Shown: positions 15,811-24,924, numbered from the stretch's first letter. The stretch is DNA of 64,000 nt from WHSW01 sp033856255 (GCA_033856255.1 JAWVFH010000027.1:100838-164837); one strand, 5' to 3'. Numbers and translations: made by a program. Notes: a model not told the origin generated them from the letters alone.

Positions 15811-18262
15811 CGATCTCGGCCAGGGCCTCCTTGATCCGCTCCCGTTGCGCTGCCACCGCCTCGTCGGTCAGCGTCCGGTCGGGGGCACGGAACTCGAGTC
15901 GCAGGGCGAGGCTCTTGGTTCCCTTTTCGAGCTGCTCGCCGCGGTAGACGTCGAAGATCTCGGCTCGCTCGAGCAGGCTGCCGCCGCCGGCGCGGACCGC
16001 GTCGCGGACGCGCTCGGCCGAGACGTCGTCGGCGACGGTGACCGCCAGGTCCTGGAGCACGGCCGGATGGGTGGTCACGTCGTCGTAGGTCTCGTTCCCG
16101 ATCCCGGCGGCCGCCGCCAGCGGCGCCAGGTCGAGCTCGAAGGCGACCGCGGAGGGCAGGTCCCAGGCACGGGAAACCAACGGATGCAGCTCGCCCAGCC
16201 AGCCGGCCCGCGTGCCGCCGAAGCCGGCCGCGGCGGCGCGGCCCGGGTGCAGGAACGGCTCCGGATGCGGCGTCAGCGCGAGCCCGGTCCCGAGCTCGGC
16301 CGCGAGCAGCTCGATCACGCCCTTGAGCCGGTAGAAGCCGGCGGCGTCCGCGGGCGCCGCGCCGCCGACCCACGACGGCGGCGTCAGCTCGCCGACGACC
16401 AGCCCGGCGAGACGGTGAGGCTCGCGCACCGGCGGCGGCAGCTTGCCCGAGAACTGGCCCGTCAGCGGCCCGCCCTGCGCCGGCGGCGGCTCGGCCAGGT
16501 AGGCGCGCCCGGATTCGAACAGCGCCACCCGCTCGGCGCCGCGAGCGAGGTTGTGGCGGGCGGCGTCGAGCAGCCCGCCGAGCAGCGTCGTCCGCATCAG
16601 CGCGTGCTCCGCCGAGATCGGGTTCTGGGTCGCGACCGCGGCGCGCCGCGGATCGTCGGGCGGCAGCCGCAGGCGGTCGGCGAGGCCCGGGTCGACGAAC
16701 GCCCAGGCGACGACCTCGTCGAAGCCGAGGTCGCGGAGCACGTCCTCCGCCCGGCGGCGGATCGACTGCTCGCGGCTCAGCCCGCCGACGCGCTCGGGAT
16801 GCCCGGGCAGGGTCCGCGGCAGCCGGTCGAGCCCGTGCAGGCGGCCGACCTCCTCGATCAGGTCGACCTCGCGGGTGACGTCGTAGTGGCGGTGGAAGGG
16901 GACGGTCGCCGTCAGGTCAGCGTCGCCCGCGGACTCGACCTCGAACCCGAGCCCGCGCAGGTGGTGCTCTGACTCCGAGCGCTCGAGCTCGATCCCGAGC
17001 AGCGAGTCGAGGCGCGAGCCATGCAGCGAGATCACGTGCGCCGCCGGGATGTCGGCGGCGACGTCGATCGTCCCGGGCACCAGTCGGGCGCCGCAGAGCT
17101 CGACCAGCAGCCGCGAGGCGATCCGCTGGGCGCGCAGCGCGAGCTCTGGGTGAAGGCCCTTCTCGTTTCGGGCGGAGGCCTCGGAGCGCAAGCCGAGCAT
17201 CGCCGACGTGCGCAGGATGTTCGCCCCGTTCCAGGTCGCGACCTCGAGCAGGACGCGGGTGGTCGCGTCGGAGACCTCGGAGACCTGACCGCCCATGATC
17301 CCCGCGATCCCGGTCGGGCGCTCGCGGTCGCAGACGAGCACCGTTTCCGCGTCGAAGCCGCGCTCGACCCCATCGAGGGTCGTCATCCGTTCGCCCTCGC
17401 CGGCGGTGCGGACGATGATCTCGCCGCCTGGAACCTTGTCGAGATCGAAGGCGTGCAGCGGCTGCGCCGTCATCAGCATCACGTAGTTGGTGATGTCGAC
17501 GACGTTGGAGATCGGCCGCTGGCCGGCGGCGGCGAGCCGTGCCTTGAGCCAAGCCGGCGACGGGCCCATGGTCACGTCGGTGAAGGCGCGGGCGCTGAAC
17601 CGCGGGCAGAGCTCCGGGACCTCGACGACGACCGAGGCGAGGTCCTCGACCGACCCCTCCCCCGCCGCGTCGACCTCGCCCTCCTCCCAGGGCGCGGGCG
17701 CCAGCTCGGCGCCGGTGATCGCATGCAGCTCGCGCGCCACCCCGTAGACGCCCATGCAGTCGACCCGGTTCGGGTTCAGGTCCAGCTCGAGCACCGCGTC
17801 GGCGGTCTGCAGCACGTCGCTCAGGGGCGTGCCCGGCAGCGCGGTCGTCTCCAGGACCATGATCCCCTCGTGCTCGTCCGAGAGCTCGAGCTCGCGCTCG
17901 GAGAGGATCATCCCGTCCGACTCGACGCCGCGCAGCTTCGCCCGCTTCAGCTTCGTGCCGTCGGGCATGACGGCGCCCGGGCGCGCCACGGCAACCGTCT
18001 GGCCGGCGGCGACGTTCGGGGCCCCGCAGACGATCGTCCGCGTGCCGTCGCCGTCGTCGACCTCGCAGACGCTGAGCCGGTCGGCGTCGGGATGCTTCCC
18101 CGCCGACTTGACCAGCCCGACGACGAAGCCCTCGGTCGCGGGCACGCCGACGCGGCTGACGCGCTCGACCTCGACGGCCTTGAGCGACAGCAGCTCGGCG
18201 ACCTCCTCGGGGGCGAGGCCGGGGTCGCAGTAGGAGGTCAGCCAGCTGAACGGGACCTTCAT
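15791..18262 (-). CDS. pheT: phenylalanine--tRNA ligase beta subunit
   Basis: An 823-residue PheT. MKVPFSWLTSYCD starts the B1 domain; an OB-fold tRNA-binding domain follows at about 40-150 (VGLVKSAGKHPDADRLSVC); then come B3/B4 editing and B5 domains, and a C-terminal ferredoxin-fold anticodon-binding domain ending LEFRAPDRTLTDEAV. It pairs with PheS as an alpha2-beta2 enzyme. Length is usual for the long bacterial form. The start is 11 bp after pheS, and the stop is overlapped by argC. Confidence 0.97.
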   Translation of the reverse strand: MKVPFSWLTSYCDPGLAPEEVAELLSLKAVEVERVSRVGVPATEGFVVGLVKSAGKHPDADRLSVCEVDDGDGTRTIVCGAPNVAAGQTVAVARPGAVMPDGTKLKRAKLRGVESDGMILSERELELSDEHEGIMVLETTALPGTPLSDVLQTADAVLELDLNPNRVDCMGVYGVARELHAITGAELAPAPWEEGEVDAAGEGSVEDLASVVVEVPELCPRFSARAFTDVTMGPSPAWLKARLAAAGQRPISNVVDITNYVMLMTAQPLHAFDLDKVPGGEIIVRTAGEGERMTTLDGVERGFDAETVLVCDRERPTGIAGIMGGQVSEVSDATTRVLLEVATWNGANILRTSAMLGLRSEASARNEKGLHPELALRAQRIASRLLVELCGARLVPGTIDVAADIPAAHVISLHGSRLDSLLGIELERSESEHHLRGLGFEVESAGDADLTATVPFHRHYDVTREVDLIEEVGRLHGLDRLPRTLPGHPERVGGLSREQSIRRRAEDVLRDLGFDEVVAWAFVDPGLADRLRLPPDDPRRAAVATQNPISAEHALMRTTLLGGLLDAARHNLARGAERVALFESGRAYLAEPPPAQGGPLTGQFSGKLPPPVREPHRLAGLVVGELTPPSWVGGAAPADAAGFYRLKGVIELLAAELGTGLALTPHPEPFLHPGRAAAAGFGGTRAGWLGELHPLVSRAWDLPSAVAFELDLAPLAAAAGIGNETYDDVTTHPAVLQDLAVTVADDVSAERVRDAVRAGGGSLLERAEIFDVYRGEQLEKGTKSLALRLEFRAPDRTLTDEAVAAQRERIKEALAEIGGAIRE

Positions 18263-18272
18263 CGCCGTGTCC

Positions 18273-19379
18273 TCATGCGAACTGCCTCAGGAAGCGGACG
18301 TCGTTCTCGAAGAACAGGCGCAGATCGGGGATCCCGTGCTTGAGCATCGCGATCCGCTCGATCCCCATCCCGAACGCGAACCCCTGCGTCGTCTCCGGGT
18401 CGTACTCGCCCCCGACGAACCCGTACACGTTCGGATCCACCATCCCGGCGCCGAGGATCTCGATCCAGCCGGTGCCCTTGCAGAGCGGGTCGCGGCCGCC
18501 GCCGGGCAGGGTGCCGGTGCCGTCGCAGGCGAAGCAGGAAACGTCGACCTGGACCGAGGGCTCGGTGAACGGGAAGTAGTCGGGCTTCAGCCGCGTCCTG
18601 CGCTGCGGGCCGAAGAGCGCCTTCGCCGCGTGCTCGAGCGTCCCCGCCAGGTCGGTGAGCGAGATCCCCTCGGCGACCGCGAGGCCCTCGACCTGGCGGA
18701 ACATCGGCGAGTGGGTGGCGTCGATCGTGTCGCGCCTGTAGACGGTCCCCGGAACGATGATGAAGATCGGCGGCTCCTGAGCCTCCATCGCCCGGACCTG
18801 CATCGGCGAGGTGTGGGTGCGCAGCAGCACCTCCCGCGGCCCGGGCGGCAGGCCGCGCTCGTTGAGCACGCCCTCAGGCAGCGTCTCGGGGTCGGCGTAG
18901 AAGCTGTCCTGGACCTGGCGCGCCGGGTGCCCGGGCGGGTGGTTGAGGGCGGTGAAGTTGTAGAAGTCGTGCTCGACCTCCGGCCCCTCCATCACCCGGT
19001 AGCCGAGGCCGACGAAGATGTCCTCGATCTCGCGCCGCGTCCGGGTCAGCAGGTGCAGGTGTCCCGCGGCCACGGGTGGCGCGCCGGGCAGCGTGACGTC
19101 GATCGCCTGGTCGCCGAGCGCCGCCTCGATCTCGGTCGCCTCGAGCTCCTCGCGCCGCGCCTCGAGCTCGGACTCGAGCGCCTCGCGAGCGGCGTTGGCG
19201 GCGGCGCCGACCGGCCCGCGCTCGCTCGGCTCGAGCTCGGCGATCCCGCGCAGGATCCCGGTCAGCTCCGACTTGCGCCCCAGGAAACGGACCCGCAGGG
19301 CCTCGAGGGCGTCGGCGTCGGCGGCGGCCTCGATCGCGCTCGATGCGTCGCCGCGCAGGTTGTCGATCTTGTCCAGCAT
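18273..19379 (-). CDS. pheS: phenylalanine--tRNA ligase alpha subunit
   Basis: A 368-residue class II synthetase subunit. The ATG at 19379 (MLDKIDNLRGDASSA) overlaps the methyltransferase stop by one base (TGATG) and gives the usual coiled-coil N-terminal arm. Motif 2 is around PGTVYRRDTIDATHSPMF, and motif 3 is GFAFGMGIERIAML near the C-terminus. FPFTEPSVQVDVSC lines the active site. A longer in-frame reading upstream is a shadow inside the previous gene. Operon partner of pheT. Confidence 0.97.
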   Translation of the reverse strand: MLDKIDNLRGDASSAIEAAADADALEALRVRFLGRKSELTGILRGIAELEPSERGPVGAAANAAREALESELEARREELEATEIEAALGDQAIDVTLPGAPPVAAGHLHLLTRTRREIEDIFVGLGYRVMEGPEVEHDFYNFTALNHPPGHPARQVQDSFYADPETLPEGVLNERGLPPGPREVLLRTHTSPMQVRAMEAQEPPIFIIVPGTVYRRDTIDATHSPMFRQVEGLAVAEGISLTDLAGTLEHAAKALFGPQRRTRLKPDYFPFTEPSVQVDVSCFACDGTGTLPGGGRDPLCKGTGWIEILGAGMVDPNVYGFVGGEYDPETTQGFAFGMGIERIAMLKHGIPDLRLFFENDVRFLRQFA

Positions 19380-20077
19380 CAGGCTTCGCCCTCGGCGGCG
19401 GCCGACGATATCCGTCCCAGCGCGATCGCAGCCGCGGCGGCGACGTTCACCGACTCGACGCCGGGCCGCAGCGGAATCGTCCAGAGACGGTCGCAGGCGG
19501 CGGCGACCTCCGCGGGCAGCCCCTCGCGCTCGCCACCCAGGCACAGACAGCCGACCGTCTCCGTGTCGGGCGCGGCGCCGCCATGCGCGACCAGCCCGAT
19601 CAGCGGCCGCTCCAACGTAAACGGTGTCTGACCCCTGCACGGCGGCTTGGCGAAGATCGAGCCCATGCTCGCACGCACGGCCTTCGGCCCGAACGGGTCG
19701 GCACAGCCAGGCGCCAGGACCACCGCCGAGTCGAGCAGGCCATGCGCGGTGCGGACGATCGTCCCGACGTTCCCGGGATCGCCGACCCCGTGCAGGGAGA
19801 CCCGCGCGCCCTCAGGCTCACCCCAGGCGCACCGGTAGACGCCGATCACCCGCGTCCCCGACCCCAGCGTCGAAACGGCGTCCAGCAGCGCCGGCTCGAC
19901 GTCCTCGCCGGCGCGGAGCACGAACTCCGGCTCCCGGCCGGCCGCCTCCGCGGCCGCGACCAGATCCTCGCCCTCGGCGACGAACAGCCCCTCGCGCTCG
20001 CGGTGCTTGCGCTCCGCGAGCTTGCGGATCAGCTTCAGCTTCTCGTTGTCCTTGCTCGTGATCATCTCTTTGCTCAC
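19379..20077 (-). CDS. TrmH/SpoU-family RNA 2'-O-methyltransferase
   Basis: A 232-residue SPOUT methyltransferase, upstream of pheS as in many bacteria. An N-terminal L30e-like substrate-binding part (KLIRKLAERKHREREGLFVAEGEDLV) is followed by the knotted SAM-binding domain: GVGDPGNVGTIVRTA (motif 1), FGPKAVRASMGSIF (motif 2) and LCLGGEREGLP with IPLRPGVESVNVAAAAAI (motif 3). Target is probably 23S rRNA or tRNA; not determinable. The segment right after motif 2 (KPPCRGQTPFTL) is encoded by a sequence resembling the palindrome at 24918-24948. The GTG start directly follows a terminator; ATG 20065 is an alternative. Confidence 0.88.
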   Translation of the reverse strand: MSKEMITSKDNEKLKLIRKLAERKHREREGLFVAEGEDLVAAAEAAGREPEFVLRAGEDVEPALLDAVSTLGSGTRVIGVYRCAWGEPEGARVSLHGVGDPGNVGTIVRTAHGLLDSAVVLAPGCADPFGPKAVRASMGSIFAKPPCRGQTPFTLERPLIGLVAHGGAAPDTETVGCLCLGGEREGLPAEVAAACDRLWTIPLRPGVESVNVAAAAAIALGRISSAAAEGEA

Positions 20078-20103
20078 AAAAAAGGGCGCCTCGTGGGGCG
20101 CCC
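20078..20103 (-). terminator. Rho-independent terminator after rplT
   Basis: On the minus strand GGGCGCC, loop CCACGA, GGCGCCC and then six T. It lies 26 bp past the rplT stop, and its T-run touches the GTG start of the methyltransferase gene, leaving no room for a promoter between them. Confidence 0.9.
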
Positions 20104-20128
20104 GTGGAAAGTCGTCTTGGCGGTCAGC

Positions 20129-20488
20129 TCAGGCCGCCACGGCCTCCCGGGCTTGCTCGGCAAATCGGCGGAACGCCTCGGGGTCGCGGACCGCGATGTC
20201 GGCGAGCATCTTGCGGTTCACCTCGACCCCGGCCTCGCTGAGGCCGTGGATGAACTCGGAGTAGCTCATCCCCTCGCGCCGAGCCGCGGCGTTGATCCGG
20301 ATGATCCACAGCTTCCGCATCTCGCGCTTGCGCACCCGCCGGTCGCGATAGGCGTACTGGCCCGAGCGCATCACCTGCTCGTTGGCGAACCGGTAGCTCG
20401 AGTGCTTGCGGCCCCAGTAGCCCTTGGCCTGCTTGAGGACCTTCTTCTTGCGCCGCTTGCGGGCGACGGCGTTGGTCGCCCGGCTCAT
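20129..20488 (-). CDS. rplT: 50S ribosomal protein L20
   Basis: A 119-residue L20, with the very basic N-terminal extension (ARKRRKKKVLKQAKGYWGRK) that threads into 23S rRNA and the conserved LWIIRINAAARREGMSYSEF globular part. Essential for early 50S assembly. Overlaps the rpmI stop by four bases. In other bacteria L20 represses the infC-rpmI-rplT operon by binding its mRNA; whether this happens here is not visible. Confidence 0.98.
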   Translation of the reverse strand: MSRATNAVARKRRKKKVLKQAKGYWGRKHSSYRFANEQVMRSGQYAYRDRRVRKREMRKLWIIRINAAARREGMSYSEFIHGLSEAGVEVNRKMLADIAVRDPEAFRRFAEQAREAVAA

Positions 20489-20691
20489 CGGCCGCCACCA
20501 CCCGGCAACAGCCGGTTGATCTTCTTCGTGTCGTTGGGCGAGATCTCGACCGGACGCGCCATCCGCCGCTTTCGCTTCGGCGACTTCTTCTCCAGGATGT
20601 GGCTGGAATAGGCACGCCGGCCGCGCAGCTTGCCGCCGGCGGTCTTGCGGAAGCGCTTCTTGGCGCCCGAATGGGTCTTCATCTTCGGCAT
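20485..20691 (-). CDS. rpmI: 50S ribosomal protein L35
   Basis: A 68-residue L35 starting MPKMKTHSGAKKRFRKTAGG, the family signature, with AYSSHILEKKSPKRKRR in the middle. The C-terminus has a few extra Gly before the stop. It is followed immediately by rplT (ATGA-type overlap). Upstream, where infC normally sits next to it, is an acetyltransferase gene instead. Confidence 0.97.
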   Translation of the reverse strand: MPKMKTHSGAKKRFRKTAGGKLRGRRAYSSHILEKKSPKRKRRMARPVEISPNDTKKINRLLPGGGGR

Positions 20692-20734
20692 CGGAGCGGA
20701 CTATTGAAGCATGTGGGCGCCGGCTCGAGCGGGG

Positions 20735-21424
20735 TCAGTGCCGCAGCGTGCCCTGGAGCATGGCCAGAGCCCCGTCCTCGGCCTCGGTCAGCTCCGCCCC
20801 ACACGGGGTCACGGTGACCACGGTCCGCAATCCTCGCCGACGCAGGCGCATCTCGCCGGCCCCGACGAAGCCCGCCTTCTCGACCGCCCGGCGCGACGGC
20901 ACGTTCTCGACCTCGACCTTGGTGATCAGGACCTGTCGGCCCTGGCCGGCGAGGCCGGCGGCGATCGCCGTCCAGGCGGCGGCCGCGATTCCGCGTCCGC
21001 GGTGCGCGGCGATCGTGAACGAGTCCTCCAGGCAGGCGATCGCGGCCGGCAGCAGGAGCTGGCCGTCGCGCGCCGCCAGGACCGGCGCGAAATCCTCGAA
21101 GATCCAGCACGCAAAGGCGATCGCACCGGCAGCGGTCGCGAGCCAGAGCTGTGCGCCGTCGTCCAGTCGCCGGGCGGCCATCCCAATCGGAGGACCTGCG
21201 CGGGCGTCCGCGAGCGCTTGGAGGTCGTCAGGTCCGCCGCGCCGTAGCTCGTAACCGTCGGCGAGCGGGCGCGACTTGACCCGGTCGAGCCCCAGCACGT
21301 ACCAGATGTGCGCCTCGTCGAGCCAGACGCGTCGCCGCGCACGGTCGAACGCGATGCGGAGTAACCCGATCGGACCTTGCTGCCGGATCCCCCGGACCAC
21401 GCGACCTGCGGCGCCAGTGGCCAT
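20735..21424 (-). CDS. GNAT-family acetyltransferase inserted between infC and rpmI
   Basis: A 229-residue protein whose C-terminal half has the GNAT pattern: SFTIAAHRGRGIAAAAWTAI is the acetyl-CoA pyrophosphate loop (RGRGIA), and VENVPSRRAVEKAGFVGAGE is the helix-4/beta-5 region. The N-terminal 70 residues are less conserved and Arg-rich. The substrate is unknown; it could modify a ribosomal protein, but that is only suggested by position. It is on the same strand as infC (45 bp downstream of it) and rpmI (43 bp upstream of rpmI), so it is probably part of the operon. Confidence 0.75.
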   Translation of the reverse strand: MATGAAGRVVRGIRQQGPIGLLRIAFDRARRRVWLDEAHIWYVLGLDRVKSRPLADGYELRRGGPDDLQALADARAGPPIGMAARRLDDGAQLWLATAAGAIAFACWIFEDFAPVLAARDGQLLLPAAIACLEDSFTIAAHRGRGIAAAAWTAIAAGLAGQGRQVLITKVEVENVPSRRAVEKAGFVGAGEMRLRRRGLRTVVTVTPCGAELTEAEDGALAMLQGTLRH

Positions 21425-21469
21425 GCGGCGCCAGCCTAGCGAGCCCGCGTTCTGGCCGAGCCGCTTCGC

Positions 21470-22180
21470 TTAGGCGGCCGCGGCGGGCTCGTCGCCGGCG
21501 GCAGCCTCGGCCTCGGCCTCGGCGGCCGGCGCCTCGGCCGGCGGCGGCTCGGCCTCGGCCGGCTCCGCCGGAGCCTCGGCGGCCGGTTCGTCGCCGGTGC
21601 CGTCCTTGCGGTCCTCGCGCGCCTGGGCGACTGCCTGCCGGGTCGGCCCGAGCATCATGTGCATGTTGCGCCCCTCCTGCTGGGGGGCCGACTCGATCGT
21701 CGCCAGCTCGGCGATGTCCTCGAAGAGGCGCTCGAGCAGCGCCCGCCCGCGCTCGGGATGGGCCTGCTCGCGGCCGCGGAACATGATCGTGATCTTGACC
21801 TTGTCGCCGTGGCGCAGGAAGCGGATCACGTGGCCCTTCTTGGTCTCGTAGTCGTGGTCGGCGATCTTCGGGCGCAGCTTTATCTCGCGCACGTTCACCT
21901 GCTGCTGGTGCTTGCGCGCCGCCTTCGCCTTCTGCTCCTGCTCGTACTTGTACTTCGAGTAGTCGAGCAGGCGGGCGACCGGGGGACGCGACTCCGGCGC
22001 CACCTCGACCAGGTCGAGGTCACGCTCGTTGGCCATCCGCAGGGCCTCGTCGGTCTTGACGACGCCGATCTGGCTGCCGTCCTCGTCGACGAGCCGCACC
22101 TCGGAGACCCGGATCCGCTCGTTGATCCGCGTCTGGTCGCGCTCCGGAGGCTGCCGGTCGAATCGCCTGGGGACCGGCAC
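21470..22180 (-). CDS. infC: translation initiation factor IF-3 with Ala/Glu-rich C-terminal tail
   Basis: A 236-residue IF-3. INERIRVSEVRLVDEDGSQIGVV starts the N-terminal domain, the linker helix is basic, and the C-terminal RNA-binding domain has HVIRFLRHGDKVKITIMFRGREQAHPERG. After the normal end at about residue 185 there is a 50-residue Ala/Glu/Pro tail seen in several high-G+C actinobacteria. The start is GTG (22180), preceded immediately by an in-frame stop; many infC genes use rare starts such as AUU. First gene of infC-GNAT-rpmI-rplT. Confidence 0.96.
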   Translation of the reverse strand: MPVPRRFDRQPPERDQTRINERIRVSEVRLVDEDGSQIGVVKTDEALRMANERDLDLVEVAPESRPPVARLLDYSKYKYEQEQKAKAARKHQQQVNVREIKLRPKIADHDYETKKGHVIRFLRHGDKVKITIMFRGREQAHPERGRALLERLFEDIAELATIESAPQQEGRNMHMMLGPTRQAVAQAREDRKDGTGDEPAAEAPAEPAEAEPPPAEAPAAEAEAEAAAGDEPAAAA

Positions 22181-22246
22181 TAGACGTTCAGGGCGGAGGG
22201 GAGCGTCAAGCTGATGCCGGTTCCGGGGTGCGCTTCATTGCGCGCC

Positions 22247-22275
22247 AGTATAGACGCAGCCGGGCGGGACGGCCA
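22247..22275 (-). promoter_or_regulatory. probable sigma-A promoter of infC operon
   Basis: On the minus strand TGGCCG and TATACT are separated by 17 bp, about 65 bp upstream of the infC GTG. The -10 box is a near-perfect match in otherwise very G+C-rich sequence; the -35 is weak. Confidence 0.55.
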
Positions 22276-22388
22276 GCGGACGCCGCAGATGATCGAACGT
22301 TACTCCAGTTCAAGTACTGCCGACGTGGTATAAACCGTGAACGCGGAACACCTCCGTGCATCCGTTTCCGCGGGACAAGGACGTCAGA

Positions 22389-22440
22389 GGGGAGTCTCGC
22401 AGCCCGGGCCACATACCCCCGGCCCGAGTTGCGGCTCCCC
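22389..22440. terminator. long GC-rich hairpin downstream of thrS
   Basis: GGGGAG ... CTCCCC outer arms enclose GCAGCCCGGGCC / GGCCCGAGTTGC around a 10-nt loop, five bases past the thrS stop. There is no T-run on either strand, so it is either a weak terminator or an mRNA 3'-end stabiliser. Confidence 0.5.
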
Positions 22441-22444
22441 TCCT

Positions 22445-24397
22445 CTACTTCTGCTCCGGCTCCTCGATCAGCGCCGCGATCTCGGCCGGGGCAAGGGCCC
22501 CGAGATCGCCCCGCTCGTGCGAGCGCACGGAGGCCGTGCCGTCGGCCTGCTCCCGCTCGCCGACGACGAGCATCAGCGGCACCTTCGCGAGCTCGGCGTC
22601 GCGGATCTTGCGACCGACCGACTCCGAGCGCTCGTCGACCCGCAACCGCAACCCGGCCTCGGCCAGCTTGGCGGCGACCTCGCGCGCATACGGCAGGTAC
22701 TGATCGGAGACCGACAGCACTGCCGCCTGCACCGGCGCCAGCCAGATCGGGAAGCGGCCGCCGTAGTGCTCGATGAGGATTCCCGCGAAGCGCTCCATCG
22801 ACCCCAGCAGGGCGCGATGGATCAGCACCGGCGTGTGGTCGGCGTTGTCCTCGCCCTGGTAAGCGAGGTCGAAGCGCCCCGGCATCTGGAAGTCGAGCTG
22901 GCAGGTGCCGAGCTGCCACGAGCGCCCGAGCGCGTCGGTGACGTGGAAGTCGATCTTCGGCCCGTAGAAGGTGCCCTCCCCCGCGCTGACGTCGTATTCG
23001 CGGCCCTGGCGCTCGAGCGCGTCGCGCAGGCTGGCGGTGGCCCGCTCCCACTCCTCGTCGGTGCCGACCGACTTCTCGGGCCGGGTCGAAAGCTCGACCC
23101 TGACCTGGTCGAAGCCGAAGCGCGAGTAGAGGGCGTCGATCGCCGTGCAGATCGAGTCGACCTCGCCCCCAACCTGATCGAGCGTGCAGAAGACGTGCCC
23201 GTCGTCCTGGGTGAAGGCGCGCACCCGGAGCAGCCCGTGCAGGACGCCCTCGCGCTCGTAGCGCGAGACGTCGCCGAACTCGGCCAGGCGCATCGGCAGC
23301 TCGCGGTAGGAGTGGCGCTGGGAGCCGAACACCAGGCAGGCGCCCGGGCAGTTCATCGGCTTGAGCGCGTAGCGGCGCTGGTCGCCCTCGCGCTCGGAGG
23401 GCTCGACGAAGTACATGTTCTCGCGGTAGTTGTCCCAGTGCCCGGAGCGGTGCCAGAGCTCCTCGTCGAGGACCCGCGGGGTCTTGATCTCGTCGTAGCC
23501 CCGCTCTCCCAGCTGTCCGCGCACCTCGGCCTCGATCAGGCGCAGGAGCACGGTTCCGTTCGGAAGCCAGAACGGCATCCCGGGCGACTCCTCGCGCAGG
23601 CGAAACAGATCGAGCTCGGGCCCGAGGCGGCGGTGGTCGTTCTCCCGCGCCATCTCGAGCCGCTCGAGGTGCTCGTCGAGGTCCTTCTGCGAGTGAAACG
23701 CGGTGCCGTAGATCCGGGTCAGCATCTGGCGCTTCTCGTCGCCGCGCCAGTAGGCGCCCGCGATCGAGTTCAGCTTGAAGGCCTTGATCCGCCCGGTGGA
23801 TGGCGCGTGCGGCCCGCGGCAGAGGTCGGTGAACGGGCCGTTGCGATACAGCGACACCCCCTCGATGCCCTGGTCGCGGACGAGGTCCTCGATCAGCTCG
23901 ACCTTGTATGGCTGGTCCTCGGCGCGGAAACGCTCGATCGCCTCGGCGGCCGGCAGCTCGGAGCGCTCGAACGGCTCGTCGGCGGCGATGTGCTCGCGCA
24001 TCGCCGCCTCGATCCGCTCCAGGTCGGCCTCGCTGGGCCGCTCGCCCTCGGGGAACTCGAAGTCGTAGTAGAAGCCGCCCTCGATCGGCGGGCCGATCGA
24101 GACCTTCGTCCCCGGCCACAGATCGACGACCGCGGTCGCCATCACGTGGGCGGCGTCGTGGCGGATCAGCCAGAGCGCGTCGTCGGCCTCCTCCCCCCTG
24201 CTCTTCGCGGTCACGATCGCGATCTCCGCCCCGTCCGGAAGCTCGGCGCCGAGGTCGCGGAGCTCGCCGTCGACGCGGATCCCGAGCGCGTCGGCGGCCA
24301 GGCGCGGACCGATCGCGGCGGCCGCGTCGGCGCCGGTCGCGCCCGGCTCGAGCTCGAGCGGGCTGCCATCGGGCAGCTTCACGGTCAGGTTCGACAT
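22445..24397 (-). CDS. thrS: threonine--tRNA ligase
   Basis: A 650-residue ThrRS. TGS domain at about 1-60, editing domain with HDAAHVMATA and GGFYYDF, then the class II core with KPMNCPGACLVF (zinc-binding Cys), RELPMRLAEFG (motif 2 region), TQDDGHVFC, and the anticodon domain ending EEPEQK. I take ATG 24397 (MSNLTVKLPDG), which matches family N-termini; an upstream in-frame GTG at 24415 would add six residues. No T-box-like leader is evident in the 65-bp gap to the divergent CHRD gene. Confidence 0.97.
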   Translation of the reverse strand: MSNLTVKLPDGSPLELEPGATGADAAAAIGPRLAADALGIRVDGELRDLGAELPDGAEIAIVTAKSRGEEADDALWLIRHDAAHVMATAVVDLWPGTKVSIGPPIEGGFYYDFEFPEGERPSEADLERIEAAMREHIAADEPFERSELPAAEAIERFRAEDQPYKVELIEDLVRDQGIEGVSLYRNGPFTDLCRGPHAPSTGRIKAFKLNSIAGAYWRGDEKRQMLTRIYGTAFHSQKDLDEHLERLEMARENDHRRLGPELDLFRLREESPGMPFWLPNGTVLLRLIEAEVRGQLGERGYDEIKTPRVLDEELWHRSGHWDNYRENMYFVEPSEREGDQRRYALKPMNCPGACLVFGSQRHSYRELPMRLAEFGDVSRYEREGVLHGLLRVRAFTQDDGHVFCTLDQVGGEVDSICTAIDALYSRFGFDQVRVELSTRPEKSVGTDEEWERATASLRDALERQGREYDVSAGEGTFYGPKIDFHVTDALGRSWQLGTCQLDFQMPGRFDLAYQGEDNADHTPVLIHRALLGSMERFAGILIEHYGGRFPIWLAPVQAAVLSVSDQYLPYAREVAAKLAEAGLRLRVDERSESVGRKIRDAELAKVPLMLVVGEREQADGTASVRSHERGDLGALAPAEIAALIEEPEQK

Positions 24398-24462
24398 CGC
24401 CGCGATGCTACTCACGCCCGCTCGCTACGGTGGGCGCGGAATCCGACAGGAGGTAGGGAGAC

Positions 24463-24924
24463 ATGTTCCGATCGCAGCTTGTGGCCGCGGCGCTCGCCGC
24501 AATCGTGCTGGCCGTCCCAGCGCTCTCGCTGGCGGGGGCGAAGACGGTCGAGGTCGAGGCGAAGCTGAAGGGCAAGGACGTGATACCCGGCGCCGGGTCG
24601 ACCAAGGGCAAGGGTGAGATCCACGTGTTCCTCAAGCCCGGCAAGAGCAAGCTGTGCTTCAACTTCGACGTCTCGAAGCTCGATCCGATGCTCGAGGGGT
24701 CGATCCACAAGGGCGTAGCCGGGAACTCGGGCCCGCAGAAGGTGACCCTGTTCCAGGACCAGGACGGCCTCGCCGGCGACGGCAGTTACGAGGGCTGCGT
24801 CAAGAACGTGAAGTCGAGCCTGATGGACAAGATCGCCGCCTCGCCGGAGGGCTTCTACGCGGAGATCGACACGCGCGACTTCCCCGAGGGCGCGATCCGG
24901 GGCCAGCTCGAGCTCTCAACATAA
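24463..24924 (+). CDS. secreted CHRD-domain protein
   Basis: A 153-residue exported protein: signal peptide through about residue 25 (AALAAIVLAVPALSLAGA), then a single CHRD domain (VEVEAKLKGKDVIP ... AEIDTRDFPEGAIRGQLEL). CHRD domains are Ig-like extracellular modules first seen in chordin; bacterial copies are of unknown role. A strong Shine-Dalgarno (AGGAGG) precedes the ATG. The stop lies within the 13-bp stem of the hairpin that ends the gene. Confidence 0.85.
   Translation: MFRSQLVAAALAAIVLAVPALSLAGAKTVEVEAKLKGKDVIPGAGSTKGKGEIHVFLKPGKSKLCFNFDVSKLDPMLEGSIHKGVAGNSGPQKVTLFQDQDGLAGDGSYEGCVKNVKSSLMDKIAASPEGFYAEIDTRDFPEGAIRGQLELST

Noticed and set aside
22241..22440. T-box or other leader riboswitch for infC/thrS
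   Set aside because: No T-box sequence or specifier loop could be found; only a hairpin and a promoter are supported.
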